From: Pseudeuparius sepicola
Taxonomy: Eukaryota > Arthropoda > Insecta > Coleoptera > Anthribidae
Assembly: GCA_963920635.1 (NCBI GenBank)
Contig: OY987307.1
Coordinates: 4,712,001-4,776,000, forward strand
Direction: 5' to 3'
DNA length: 64,000 nucleotides
Under the pieces are notes generated by a model. The model was given only the letters and a program-made list of their open reading frames with translations. It did not search any database and was not told the DNA's origin. How positions within the stretch are numbered: position 1 is the stretch's first letter; every line of letters begins with the position of its first letter. Made by a program: the position numbers and the translations under genes. This document shows, in pieces, positions 11,406 through 21,728 of the stretch.

Positions 11406-11539
11406 TACTTTGTAAGATGTTAGGAATTGAACCCTTTTTACAAAACACAATTAGTTTAATTTTTTAAATTTTTGAGTAGTTTTATAGGGTGCATAGTTTT
11501 ACATTTATAAATAATTCGATTTTCGGTACATATTCGTAC

Positions 11540-11850
11540 ATTGGTGTCATAGAAAAAGTGATAAAGCTATTCGAAATCAGCTACCTATTACAATCTTTTA
11601 TTATGAATTTGCATGTTATCGCAAACAAATCTACCTATAAAAACTGTGTTAATACTACAAAACTGCGAAATCTGACTGCAAAGAGAATTTGTTACCGTAA
11701 AATAAACGTAAATTGTAACGTAAAAACCGAAATACCTAAAACTACAGAATTCCCCCCATATAACCTATTGGGCAGTCCAACGAACTGTCATGATCAGTAA
11801 AGTTGATAAGGGCCACCAGAGAACAAATGTTTACATTTATTTGTTTGAAA
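11540..11850. repeat. Dispersed repeat, copy 2 of 2
   Basis: Nearly identical to 9071-9384 (see that entry). Here it is not inside a foldback element, so it can move or be copied on its own. Confidence 0.7.
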
Positions 11851-12009
11851 TGCTAAATGTTTAAATTTCATTAAATGACTGTTGAAAATACATTGGTTTT
11901 GTTGTGCAAAGTGCAAATTTCATAACAAAAGCAAATTAAAGTTTTCTCACATATGTTCAATACATTTTATTACAGGTGAATCAATTTTTGCACACATTTT
12001 GTTTTATTT

Positions 12010-12575
12010 TTAAATAGTTTTTTTACACTGCTTATAGGAAAACTTTGAAACTTTGACGACATGCACACTAATTGGGTTTCTTCGTTAAATACCTCCTCTC
12101 TATAAATAATTCAATCCACATATCTGACGGTGGCATAGATTCATTCTCTGCGACTGTTTGACATTCTAAATCCAAATATTTGAAGGCATTTAAGCTGAAA
12201 TACTTATCTTAATATTTCACTCGATGATTTATGTTTTTGAAGGCTTTTTGTTGCTTTGTATAACAGCTTGACACTTGAGGAAAATTGGCGGCATTTAATT
12301 GAATATTGAGTCGCTCGATGCGAAAGAGTCTACCTTTTTAAAACAATTACTTTTTATTTTATAGCTCTGGTCGCTGCTTTGAGATTTTGAGTTTGTAAAT
12401 CAATAAACTAATCACTCATTGTCGATATCAACTATTTATATGCACGTATTACACAACAGAAACAGGAAAATAAACCAAAAGGACGATTTTTATGACAAAT
12501 GTTCTAGAATAAACCAAAACTGTACAAAATGAACACAAACTGCTTTACCAGCCAAGCTTTATTTGTCCTCTATAA
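12010..12575. repeat. Dispersed repeat shared with 61865-62350
   Basis: Both copies contain CTTATAGGAAAACTTT, GAAGGCTTTTTG/GAAGGTTTTTTTG, TTGTCGATATCAACT and AACACAAACTGCTTTACCA ahead of CAAGCTTTATTT. The copies are diverged, with many small indels. No coding frame is seen. Confidence 0.65.
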
Positions 12576-12709
12576 TAAGTCGCCTTTTTTTTGTATACTA
12601 GCACCACTCCAGTTCATAAACAACAATGTAATTATGACGTCATGCTCGGGTCTTTAATATAGTGTTGGTCCAGGTTAAACTACGCTATGTTCGAGTGTAA
12701 TTTACTTTT

Positions 12710-13015
12710 TTCTAAATGAAAATTTATATGGTTTTACATAAATCCAGATTACCATTGTACTATGTGAAACTGTAAATGGGGTATTAATTTTTTTTATTTA
12801 AATGTTAAATGGCGTGACAGCCCAATGTTAACTGACCGGTAAATGACCGGTAATTTACCAGTCAAGATGACTGTGACCAGTTGACTGCCAACACTATTTT
12901 ACATACATCCAAATTACCATTGTACTATTTGAATCTGTGAGTGGGGTATTATTATTTTTTTAAATGTTAAATGGCGTGACCGCGAATGTTAACTGACCGG
13001 TAAATGACCGGTAAT
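12710..13015. repeat. Tandem ~170-bp repeat, two copies here and a third near 14046
   Basis: ATTACCATTGTACTAT, followed by AAATGTTAAATGGCGTGAC and AACTGACCGGTAAATGACCG, occurs at about 12720-12850 and again at 12900-13010. A partial third copy, lacking the ACCGGT part, lies at 14046-14125, ending 30 bp before the BLMH exon at 14157. Confidence 0.7.
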
Positions 13016-13359
13016 GGGGAACTTGAACAATTTTTTTTTATTTCTTTAATATATTTGCCTATCTATAAAAAGAGCCCAAACCAAATATCAGCCCTCAAAT
13101 CGCAATATTTAATTTGCAATAAATAATTAAAGTTGTGACCGCAAGCTACTCATTTGAAACGACACGAAAAGCGCGGGAATGGTTGTGACGTCATACCGCT
13201 CGATCGATCAGAAGGCAGTGACAGGAGTGACAGCTACACAGAATTAGGAAAGGAAGAATGAAAATTGAACGTTAAAATAAACAGTTCGGCGACCAACTTC
13301 CAGAGGGATCTGATGTAGGTCAAAAATAAGAACCGCCTAAAAGTCTAAAGTTAACAAGC

Positions 13360-13430
13360 ACTTCTTTAACTGAATGGTGAGGCCACGGGACTAGTAATTC
13401 ATAGGTCCCGGGTTCAATCGCACAAGAAGT
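13360..13430 (+). other. tRNA-like 71-nt segment with Pol III features
   Basis: ACTTCTT (13360-13366) pairs perfectly with AAGAAGT (13424-13430), as in a 7-bp acceptor stem at normal tRNA spacing. A B-box-like GGTTCAATC lies at 13411-13419, and a T8 run follows directly, as in a Pol III terminator. A GGGAC/GTCCC hairpin sits in the middle. However, the D arm and T stem do not pair properly and no standard anticodon arm can be drawn. It may be a decayed tRNA or the head of a tRNA-derived SINE. Confidence 0.3.
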
Positions 13431-13580
13431 TTTTTTTAATTGTCACTGCATTCTACCTCTTATATTTATCACTGGATTATCATTTTTAGTAATAATTGGA
13501 CAATGGTTATTTTGAAGATTATTACTCACAATATACACCATAGTGTATTTAAATTCAAAGTAGCAGGAAAAATGTAATAC

Positions 13581-13692
13581 ATTGCTAGATGCGTAAGCTC
13601 TTTTTGGCCTCGGAGAGAGTTTTAAGATCCGAGGCAACACGGGCGTTAAACAACCTCTTCGGCCCAAAAAAGTGCGCTTACGCATCTCGCAA
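13581..13692. mobile_element. Short MITE with ATGCGTAAGC inverted ends
   Basis: The ends ATTGC-TAGATGCGTAAGC and GCTTACGCATCT-CGCAAT are inverted repeats, with a second match between CTTTTTGGCC and GGCCCAAAAAAG. Total length is about 112 bp. The overlapping - strand open frame is a shadow of this element. Confidence 0.55.
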
Positions 13693-14156
13693 TGTAAATA
13701 ACTATTTAATACCGCAAACTCTTTTCAAACATTATCAACAATATCAAGACTGAGATAAACTATAATAAGATGGCTAGGCAAGGATGGGACGTTCTCGTTG
13801 ATCTTTCTAAATAAAGCTCGCATGGTTCTGTAGTTTTTATACATGTGCCGCCCATATTAGTTTATACATGGTTTATACAACCAAGGAGGGCGCGTTGCAA
13901 GAATGATTTGAATTATGCAGTATTTAATTGCTTATATTTATTACAAAAAAAATAAATAAAAAAATAGTTTTTTTGTGAACTGTGGTTCATTTAATGGCAA
14001 TAAATTATGTTTGAAAGCAATATTTTTCAAATTTAATTTTTGTGCAAGTTACAAATTACCATTGTACTATTTGAATCTGTGAAAGTGGTACTATTTTTTT
14101 TAATTTAAATGCTAAATGTAATTTTTTAATTTGAATTCGTAATTGTGTTGTCTTAG

Positions 14157-14294
14157 GACCCGACAACGGACGGGGGCCAGTGGGACATGATAGTTAACCT
14201 GGTAAACAAGCACGGCCTCATGCCGAAGAAGAACTTCCCGGAGTCATTCAGTTGTGAGGGCAGTCTCAGGATGAACCAGATCCTTAAAAGCAAG
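14157..14294 (+). CDS. BLMH: Bleomycin hydrolase, exon 2 of visible set
   Basis: This exon of 46 codons starts after TGTCTTAG and opens with D-P-T-T-D-G-G-Q-W-D-M, the conserved DGGQWDM motif of the family, in phase 0. It continues VNKHGLMPKKNFPES and SLRMNQILKSK, then ends AAG|GTTGGT. The donor is not a strong consensus, but the residue count and phase match the next exon and known homologues exactly. The 3.9-kb intron before it holds the minisatellite and several repeats. Confidence 0.95.
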
Positions 14295-14478
14295 GTTGGT
14301 TCTTCTAGCAGATTTGATTGAAATTTTTCCACCCCTAAAAGATCACCCCTACAACCCCCGTACCTCAAATCGCCCTTAAATTATTTTTTCTGTTATTTTT
14401 GCTATATTTTCTTCCTTTTCCAATGGGTTTCATGCTGTTCTAGATTTTTTTGTTCTCGAAAATTATCTACCCTCTCCT

Positions 14479-14697
14479 ATATACAGTGTGGAATATTGCT
14501 TATTATTTTTTAAAATATTCCTCATATCAAAAGCACGTTTTAATAAAAGTGTTAGGGGTAATTATTTAGCGTTTAGTAATATTAACACATAATAATAATA
14601 ATATTTTCCCCTAACACTTTTATTAAAACATGTTTTTGATATGAGGAATATTTTAAGACCTATAAGGAATATTCCACAATTTGTATCCACACTGTAT
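14479..14697. mobile_element. Short palindromic MITE
   Basis: It begins TATACAGTGTGGA and ends TCCACACTGTAT. The inner arms, CTCATATCAAAAGCACGTTT and TAAAAGTGTTAGGGG, recur inverted. It contains a (TAA)n run near 14590. Length is about 219 bp. It lies 185 bp downstream of BLMH exon 14157-14294. Confidence 0.65.
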
Positions 14698-14739
14698 GAA
14701 AAAGGCTCGAGTAAAACACCCTTATTTTTTCTTCTTATT

Positions 14740-16330
14740 TTCAAGTTTCTATTCCATAAAACACCTTTTCGGCATTTTTCATGATTTATCCCGTATAGAA
14801 AATAAAACCACTATGCTTCAATGTCTGAAATGTCATTTTATGACACTGGTGTCACAACTAAATTAACTAACTTTTAACATTGAGTGTTAAAAGTGATTTA
14901 CATTTAACTAGAGATGGGAAAGTTCCCTCTTTACGAAAATTCCCGGAAAGTTTCCGACCAAAATTTCCTAAACTTTCGGAAAGTTTCCAATTTTCTTTTT
15001 TTTTATTGTTTACTTTAATTAGTCACACTTAGAGCTTTCCAAAAATACCAAATATGTCATATTTTAAGTGAAATTTGCTAAAGATATTGTAGAAAAGGTA
15101 TAATATCACAAAATGTAAACGTTTTGCTTTGTAATTCGTATTTCATGATCATAATTCAAATTTCCACTTTCAGATTTTAAATTATTAGTATTATTAATTA
15201 ATTACTACCTACAGTAAAAAAAGTAAGAAGTGACGTTTTTTTTTGTTAAAAAAATACTATTATTTTTTTGCGGACTTAGCTGGGACAAGAAACCATTACT
15301 CCCGCTAAACCAAAAGTGATATGCAACCGTGTTGTGCAGATTTTTTATTCACTTTACTAGTCTAATGAAAAATTGCAATAAAATCGCCATCTTAATTAAA
15401 AAAAATCGGTTATTTGGCGATAACTTTTTTGTTTGAAATTAAACTGTTTTTTTCTTGGCGGCATTCAATTCCTTGGAAAAACAAAAACTACACAAGTTTA
15501 GTTTTTGAACCACCAATGTATCTTAAAAATTACCGAGATAATCGCTCGTAACATCTTAATTGTGATACCCTGTACAAAAGTAAAAATAAAACATAAGGAT
15601 AAAAGATAAAACCAAATATGAAAGAATAATAAATTCACATATTGTTCATATTATCATTATTTATCTAGTTTAATTTAATTTAAACTTATTAAATTTTTTA
15701 AAGTCAAAAAGTCTAATAAAAAAATATAATAAAATATATTTGATCTGTGGTCTATAGCACAGTTCATGATTCTTCTTTGTTCTTTTTTGTATTTTTTAGG
15801 TTATGCCATGAATCTTGGCCAGGCATTTATGATGGCGAATTTAAAATTTCTACATAAATTCCCGGAAACTTTCCGTTAAAGTTTCCCGGGAATGTTTCGG
15901 ACACTTTCAGGGAAAGTTTCCTATACCTTCAAAGTTTCTTCCCAGAAAGTTTCCAAAAACAGAAACTTTCCCGACTTGGAAAGTTTCCGTTGCCCATCTC
16001 TACATTTAACACCAGTGTCATAAAATGACATTTAGTCACTGAAAGCATGCATTAAATATTATACTTTTAACGGTCTTTGTATATGTAGAAAAAGTAGTGC
16101 ACGATATACGTGCTAAAATTGATTTTATTATGTTCAAAGGGTTGGAACACTCTGCCTTCAGCATCCCTTCAGACAGAATAAAATGTCACTTTTAGCACTT
16201 CCTAATTTGTATGGCATAAATGATAAATCCTCTGTGAAACGGAAGTGGCATATTAAATAAAGTTGTTTTATTTTCTACCCTACATGGTAGATAATAAAAA
16301 ATATTGAAAAGGTGTTTTACGGAATGGAAA
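14740..16330. mobile_element. Foldback element split by a hAT insertion
   Basis: The left part (14740-14908) has CCATAAAACACCTTTTC and TGTCATTTTATGACACTGGT. The right part (16003-16330) has the inverted forms ACCAGTGTCATAAAATGACA and GAAAAGGTGTTTTACGGAAT. The two halves are separated by the hAT-like element at 14909-16002, so this older foldback was the target. Confidence 0.6.
14909..16002. mobile_element. hAT-like MITE with perfect 8-bp target duplication
   Basis: It begins TAGAGATGGG and ends CCCATCTCTA and is flanked by CATTTAAC at 14901-14908 and 16003-16010, an exact 8-bp duplication, the hallmark of hAT insertions. The subterminal DNA is rich in repeated GGAAAGTTTCC motifs on both sides. 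No transposase frame is present in its 1094 bp, so it is non-autonomous. It shares its 10-bp terminus with 21729-24843. Confidence 0.85.
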
Positions 16331-16391
16331 CTTGATTCTAAACAACTTTTCATAATACATGTTTCGGCACCAACTATTAAAAAAACTAAAA

Positions 16392-18430
16392 TACAGGGTG
16401 AGTTCTGAAGAGCATACCAGGCGATTCACTTAAGTTTACTCGCTAATTTTAAATGGAACACCCTATATTTTATTACATGTTTGGAAAGCCCTTAAAGAGT
16501 ATATACTTTTTGGTGTAGGGTCTAACTTTAAAGGTTAGACAGTTATTTCCATTTTCTTCTAAGGAGGGGCCTCAAAAGGGCCGATTACCTGAATAAGGTG
16601 TCAACATGTCACTGTTTAAGCTGTAAAAAATAAAAAAAAATTGTTAATTGGTGGTATTTTTTTTGTTCACTATGACTAATAACATTTGTAGCCAGTCTTA
16701 TTTTATAGAACAACTGTGACCAATAGAAATTTCGAAATTTGTTTTAGTGTGAGCCCATAAAAATCATTGCTTATTAAACCGGCTATACAAAAGAAAGCAT
16801 AGGTGTCTGGTTACTAAAATGCACCGTAGGCGAAATTTTTTAGAAAAGTAAAGCACAGATAGTTTAAAAGAGGTATAGGAAATTACAAAATCATAACAGT
16901 ATAATGTATTTTTTGTCTTTAATCAATGTAGGGGGCTTGAACCCCCAAACCATATATACTCAAATTATTTTAAGAAGTCCTTACTGGGACTATCAATTGG
17001 TAATTTCGATATCCTAAGTTGACATCAATGCAGTAAAAAATGCAACCGGGTCATAAGTTCAGGTCAGTAACGAGCCCATTTGCACTAATAACACGAAAAG
17101 TAACATGAACAAGAACAACACAGATGACGGTAAAACTCACGAAACGTAGAAAACCCGCGAATATTTTCATTACCGAATGTTTGAATCAGTTTGAACGATC
17201 TGGAAAACCTTCACTGTCACTTTGACACACCGAAGCTAAATTTGCCCGAGTCCGCCCCTAGACGCTGCCAAAAGTAGCTGATTATTACAAAATACCAAAA
17301 CGAAAGTGTTTCCATGACGTTTAAAATTATTATTAAAATGAGTTGTAGTCATAGTTATTTTTATTTGTAGCGGCATAATCGTGATTGGCAATAGGGTTTT
17401 TATTTTATTATGTTCTTTTTTCATATCACTTGGGTAAGTTTTCACATCATAAATCAATGAGTGACGTCATTAACTGGTTGAGACACATATACCAATGTTA
17501 TACCCATGGTTAACAAAATATTCCTAGGGATTTTGTGGAGAATGTCATCTGACAAAATCGGGACTTCTTACAGTAATCGGGGTATACGACCCTGAAAAGC
17601 CAGGTTTCGTGGAATCAGTACTTAGCTACTTGACAATAATAAGTATATTTGTCCATAAATGTATCTGTGTTACATATTATTACATGACAATTTTCCAATT
17701 TATATTCAGTCAATGAATCGACTTTGTATATTCTGCGTTTAGGATATTTTCAGTTAGAAATTTTTATTTTCGTCCAAAAATCCAGGGGGGGGTAAAATCT
17801 TCAACGTACAGATGAATAAGATGATGAATAGGAGAACGTTTCAGATGGTATGTTTGCAGATGACGATTAAAATTAAGGTGTCGCGTCGTGAGTGACAGCA
17901 CAAAATGTGATTTATTTTTAGTTATTAGACCAGCTTATACCGCCTCCTAAAATTAACCGCCGGGTGCTATTAGCACCCCCCGCCAAACCGGCGCCGTTCT
18001 GCGGTAACTTTATTTCTTCATATGACGTACGTTTTTTTATTATTGATGTCCTCACAGGTAGGTTTTCTACCATTTCCAGGCAGTAGAAATTAACAAGAAA
18101 ATGTCTTTATTTTTTACAGCTTAAACCGTGACATTTTGACACCTTAATCAGATTATCTGCCCTTTTGAGGCTCTTTCTTAAAAGAAAATCGAATACCCAG
18201 GAAATAACTAACCATTGTAATTTTAAACGACCAGTAAACATTATTATTAAAAGAAAATCGAAATAAATGTCTAACCTTTAAAGTTAGACCCATAATACCC
18301 TATACCAAAAAGTATCTACTCTTTAAGGGGTTTCCAAACGTGTAATAAAATATAGAGTGTTCCATTTACAATTAGCTATTAAACTTAGCATTTGCGTAAG
18401 TGAATTGCCCGGTGTGTTCTTCACAACTTT
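16392..18430. mobile_element. Long-inverted-repeat element with ~1.4-kb spacer
   Basis: The left arm (16392-16660) starts TACAGGGTGAG and includes AAAGGTTAGAC and TTGAGGCTC-type blocks (as GGGGCCTCAAAAGGG). The right arm (about 18108-18430) carries them inverted, including TGACACCTTAATCAGAT and GTAAGTGAATTGCCC. The right terminus lacks a clean CACCCTG and merges with another repeat copy. The spacer contains copy A of the dispersed repeat family D. Confidence 0.6.
16965..17590 (+). repeat. Dispersed repeat family D, copy A
   Basis: This copy carries the family landmarks TTGGTAATTTCGA, CATCAATGCAGTAAAAAATG, AACGAGCCCATTTGC, TTCACTGTCACTTTGACACA, TAAATTTGCC, CATGACGTTTAAAATTATTA and CCTAGGGATTTTG. 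Other copies are at 37889-38486 and 41209-42330 (both inverted), 42530-42962 and 43135-43690. No coding frame is conserved between copies. Confidence 0.8.
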
Positions 18431-18840
18431 ATCTTAATATCATTCCAAAATTGTTAACTAGGCGTAACAGGAATCTCCCGTTCAAGTTATAGTCCAGAAT
18501 CTTATTTGGTTTTTGAGTAACATATTTCCAAAAGTGACCCCTTTTCTCGTTTAAAATTGAAATAACTCCCTAACCTTTAAAGATAGACCCTTAATATCCT
18601 GTACCAAAAAGAACATACTCTTTTAAGGGCTTTCTAAACACGAGATGTTCCATTTAAAAAAAAAAAAACATGACTTTGGGTCGCCGCTACTTATTGGATC
18701 ACCCTGTATATTATATACATATAAATATTTTCGGTAGTACTCATGTTTCTCTACAAGTTTTGTCTATACTTTTTTTCTAGCATTAACAATGTAAAAGATA
18801 TAGACCTCCGCAGCCTACGCACTCACCCTGTATAATCACT
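18335..18840. repeat. Dispersed repeat, uninterrupted copy 2
   Basis: Matches 1-262 plus 856-1135 and provides the empty site for the hAT-like insertion at 263-855. It ends about 100 bp before the BLMH exon at 18945. Confidence 0.75.
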
Positions 18841-18944
18841 TACTAATATTGCAATCGGAATGAATGGAAAACTGTCATTAAATATATCCTGCGTATGTTG
18901 GTAGATGAATCTTGATTTTTCTTTTCCCACGATTATTTGTCCAG

Positions 18945-19065
18945 CTGCGCGAGTATGCCAAAGCAATTCGAGAGCTGGTCTCGAAGGGGGGCAGCGACGG
19001 GGACATACGCAGCCTCATCCAGGACCAGATGGAGAACATCTACAGGGTCATCGGGATCTGTCTAG
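18945..19065 (+). CDS. BLMH: Bleomycin hydrolase, exon 3 of visible set
   Basis: This exon has 121 bases after TTTGTCCAG and encodes L-R-E-Y-A-K-A-I-R-E-L-V, then IQDQMENIYRVIGICLG. It ends CTAG|GTACG in phase 1. The frame joins exactly to the next exon after a 65-bp intron, the only short intron visible in the gene. This is the helical middle domain of the family, between the Cys-bearing and His-bearing halves. Confidence 0.95.
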
Positions 19066-19130
19066 GTACGACATTTCATAAAAATCGTATTTGAGAATCT
19101 TACTTCAATCCGGTACCGTTGTTTCCAAAG

Positions 19131-19258
19131 GAATCCCCAGCGAGACTTTCACGTGGACGTATTACGATAAAAACAAGGCGTTCCACAAAGTGGGGCCCAT
19201 CACCCCAAAGCAGTTCTACGAGGAACACATCAAGCCGCTCTTCAACTTTGACGACAAG
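19131..19258 (+). CDS. BLMH: Bleomycin hydrolase, exon 4 of visible set
   Basis: Begins after TTTCCAAAG in phase 1 and encodes the conserved PSETFTWTYYDKNK and GPITPKQFYEEHIKPLFN segments, then FDDK before AAG|GTAAGA. ETFTW and GPITP are characteristic of bleomycin hydrolases. The split Gly codon (G|GA) at the short intron keeps the frame. Confidence 0.95.
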
Positions 19259-20047
19259 GTAAGATTTGATCAGTAGAAGAAGTTCTGTTACATGAAGGTC
19301 TTTTGACACTCTGAGGCAACCTATAATTGTGATAAGTAGTCATTAGTAGTACATATTATTTCGAACTGATCTAATAGGACATATGAACTACAGCCATTTC
19401 TCAGGTTTGTGCAGTTTCAGTGTAATAAAATAAGACTAGCCTCAGTTGCCTCTCTTTTTAACAGGAAGGTAGAATTTTAGGTCAAAGAGTGAATTCAGAT
19501 AAATCATCAGTATGAATGAATAAGCCTATCGTTGCAGATTATTTCCCTCATACTGCTTATATCTACAGTTTGTTCAGCGTATGTTCGGCCCTGCGTCACA
19601 ACTCCCGTCCATGTCTGGCTCGTGAATATACGAGCGATATCCGTCGTATAGTCATGAGTAAGACAAGGATGGGAGTTGTGACGTAGGGCCGAACGTTCGC
19701 TGAACAATTTGTAGTAAGGTAGCTCCTTTCTTTATTAAAGAGACGAGACAAAACCAATACAAAACGTTTCAAAAGGTCTGACAAGCAATGTCAAACCCCA
19801 AAATAACCTGAATCTGTCTTTTTTGTCAAGTTCATGTGCATGACGGTTAGTTTTATCTGAGTTGTTAAAAAAATTGAAAATCAGAATTATTCGCCAAACT
19901 ATGTTATAAAGTCGAATGTGCGGAATAAGTTATCATACAAAAAGAAAGTTAGCGGCTTCATGGGACCATAAATGTCAGCAACAACTGGTAATATCATAAC
20001 CAACACCCAAGTTCTAATGGATGTGCTGGTGTTTTCATATTTGAACC
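19259..20047. other. BLMH intron DNA containing one MITE
   Basis: Apart from the palindromic MITE at 19564-19713, I see nothing recognisable. Confidence 0.4.
19564..19713. mobile_element. 150-bp palindromic MITE
   Basis: It begins CTACAGTTTGTTCAGCG and ends CGCTGAACAATTTGTAG. The arms are about 48 bp long and include TTCGGCCCTGCGTCACAACT and its inverse around a unique centre of about 54 bp. Short open frames across it are shadows. Confidence 0.75.
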
Positions 20048-20405
20048 GTTCAAGAAGGTAGACTACGACAGCTGTTTCCCCTTATTAGGTTCAACAAGGC
20101 AGCCATAACCTTGCCAAACAACTCAAACCAAAATAGTAGCAGTTATAATAGTGTAGAGATAAGAAAACCAACCAGTGGTGCCATATAGTATCAAGCTGAT
20201 AGTACTAGTGCCGAAATTTCACAAAACAGTAAACACCAAATGGGAAATTTCGGCTCTGATACTAGATGGCACCACTGGTTGGTTTTCTCACCTCCAAGTG
20301 CAAGTTACACTTTATAACTGCTACCATTTCGGTTTGAGTCGTTAGGGAAGGTTATGGCTGCCTTGATGAACCTAATAAGGGGAAACAGCTACCTTCTCGA
20401 ACGAT
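20048..20405. mobile_element. Foldback element, ~158-bp arms
   Basis: The left arm (20048-20205) and right arm (20250-20405) are inverted repeats sharing TTTCCCCTTATTAGGTTCA, AACCAACCAGTGGTGCCAT and GAAATTTC blocks around a loop of about 45 bp. No gene is present. Confidence 0.75.
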
Positions 20406-20486
20406 TCACATCCGGCACGTCCATGCTTATTATGCTGGAGCAGTTATATTCAACAAATTACGTAATAACATCAAAAATAACAGTAA

Positions 20487-21320
20487 CCCTCTTTAAAATA
20501 AGGGGACCCAGCATTATACTTTCCAAAGTGAGGCCTATTCTTTCCTCATTCTAATGGTATCAGTGATGCCAAGTATGCCATTTTATTGGAGAATCTATGA
20601 ATATAACAGGTACATTGATTGTTAGTAAAAATTAATAATGGTTTCCATGATTTCTAAAAATTAGACTTGACAATGTTCTGTCTACAAGTGCAGAATATGG
20701 CAACTGTCAAATGAAACAAATTTATTTTATAGTTGAAATTGATTTCCAGCAATTATTTCCACAAATTTAAGTAATAAGTATGGTAAGTCAGTGCCGATTT
20801 TCCTTATTTAAGAATTTGTCGCTATTGCACCTTGTTACCAGGTTCCTCAATCCATTTGTAATATGAATACTTGAACTTTCTTCCCTTGTTGAATGTGTCT
20901 ACCCAAAAGAACTTTCACAGATTTCGGGATGGACTAATAAGATTAGGTCTAGTCATTCTAATCATGTAGTTTTTCGCGGTGTTCATTATAAAATTTTTGT
21001 AATTTTATTTCTCTCCCAAAGTACCTCACAAACTTAAAATAAACTTGTAGCCATAGATAAAAACTCTTTAAAAAAAGACCTGACTGAAGCTACCTGCTTA
21101 ATAATTTAAAATTTACGAAATACGATTTTTGTATTGAACTACCTACTTATACGTAATGCCCACGTAATGGGAATTGTAGGATTACTAAAGATGATACAGG
21201 AAAAATCTGGTTGCAATAATTATTGGGACTACTACAGGCGGCCGCCTTTAATTGACCGCCTTTAATTGGCCACCTTTAATTGACACATCTGAGTATCTGG
21301 AAGTTACACAACGCACACAA
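20487..21320. mobile_element. Copy of the GGACTCTTTAAA-type MITE, internally interrupted
   Basis: 20487-20740 is almost identical to 63380-63615 (AAGGGGACCCAG, CCAAAGTGAGGCCTATTC, TGGAGAATCTATGAATATAA). The match resumes at 21250-21310 (CCTTTAATTGACACA, GAGTATCTGGAAGTTA), where 63626-63660 continues. About 500 bp (20740-21240) is therefore extra here, and the right inverted end is not found. Confidence 0.6.
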
Positions 21321-21728
21321 CTGTTTACCTGTATAGACTAATTTTTAAGGTTATGTCGGTCTTAGTCTTGATTATTGGTTTTAACATGGAGGCGTAAAGG
21401 ATTTATTTATACAATTTATCATAACATTGACATTTCTAAGGTTATTTCTACGAATACATAATATAATAATGTGATGTAGATGGTTTTCTTTTAGAAAATT
21501 GATTTTTCGGAGAAAGGAATGTTGTTTCGGCCTTTTGTTAAGATTTGACTATAACTTAAAATTATTTAGGCGTATGAACATAGGCCTTTATGACAAATCA
21601 CAAATCGTTACATATTTTTACGGTTTACTATTAAAGACATATAGACATTTTTTGTGACAACGTAGAGAAGCAATAATTTCTATCATACGCCAAAAAATCT
21701 CAATTTCTATGTTATGAAGCCCTCGATG

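Noticed and set aside
9085..11800. An 80-residue frame conserved in two copies
   Set aside because: The copies are nearly identical throughout, so retention of the frame says nothing about selection, and there is no recognised domain or start context.
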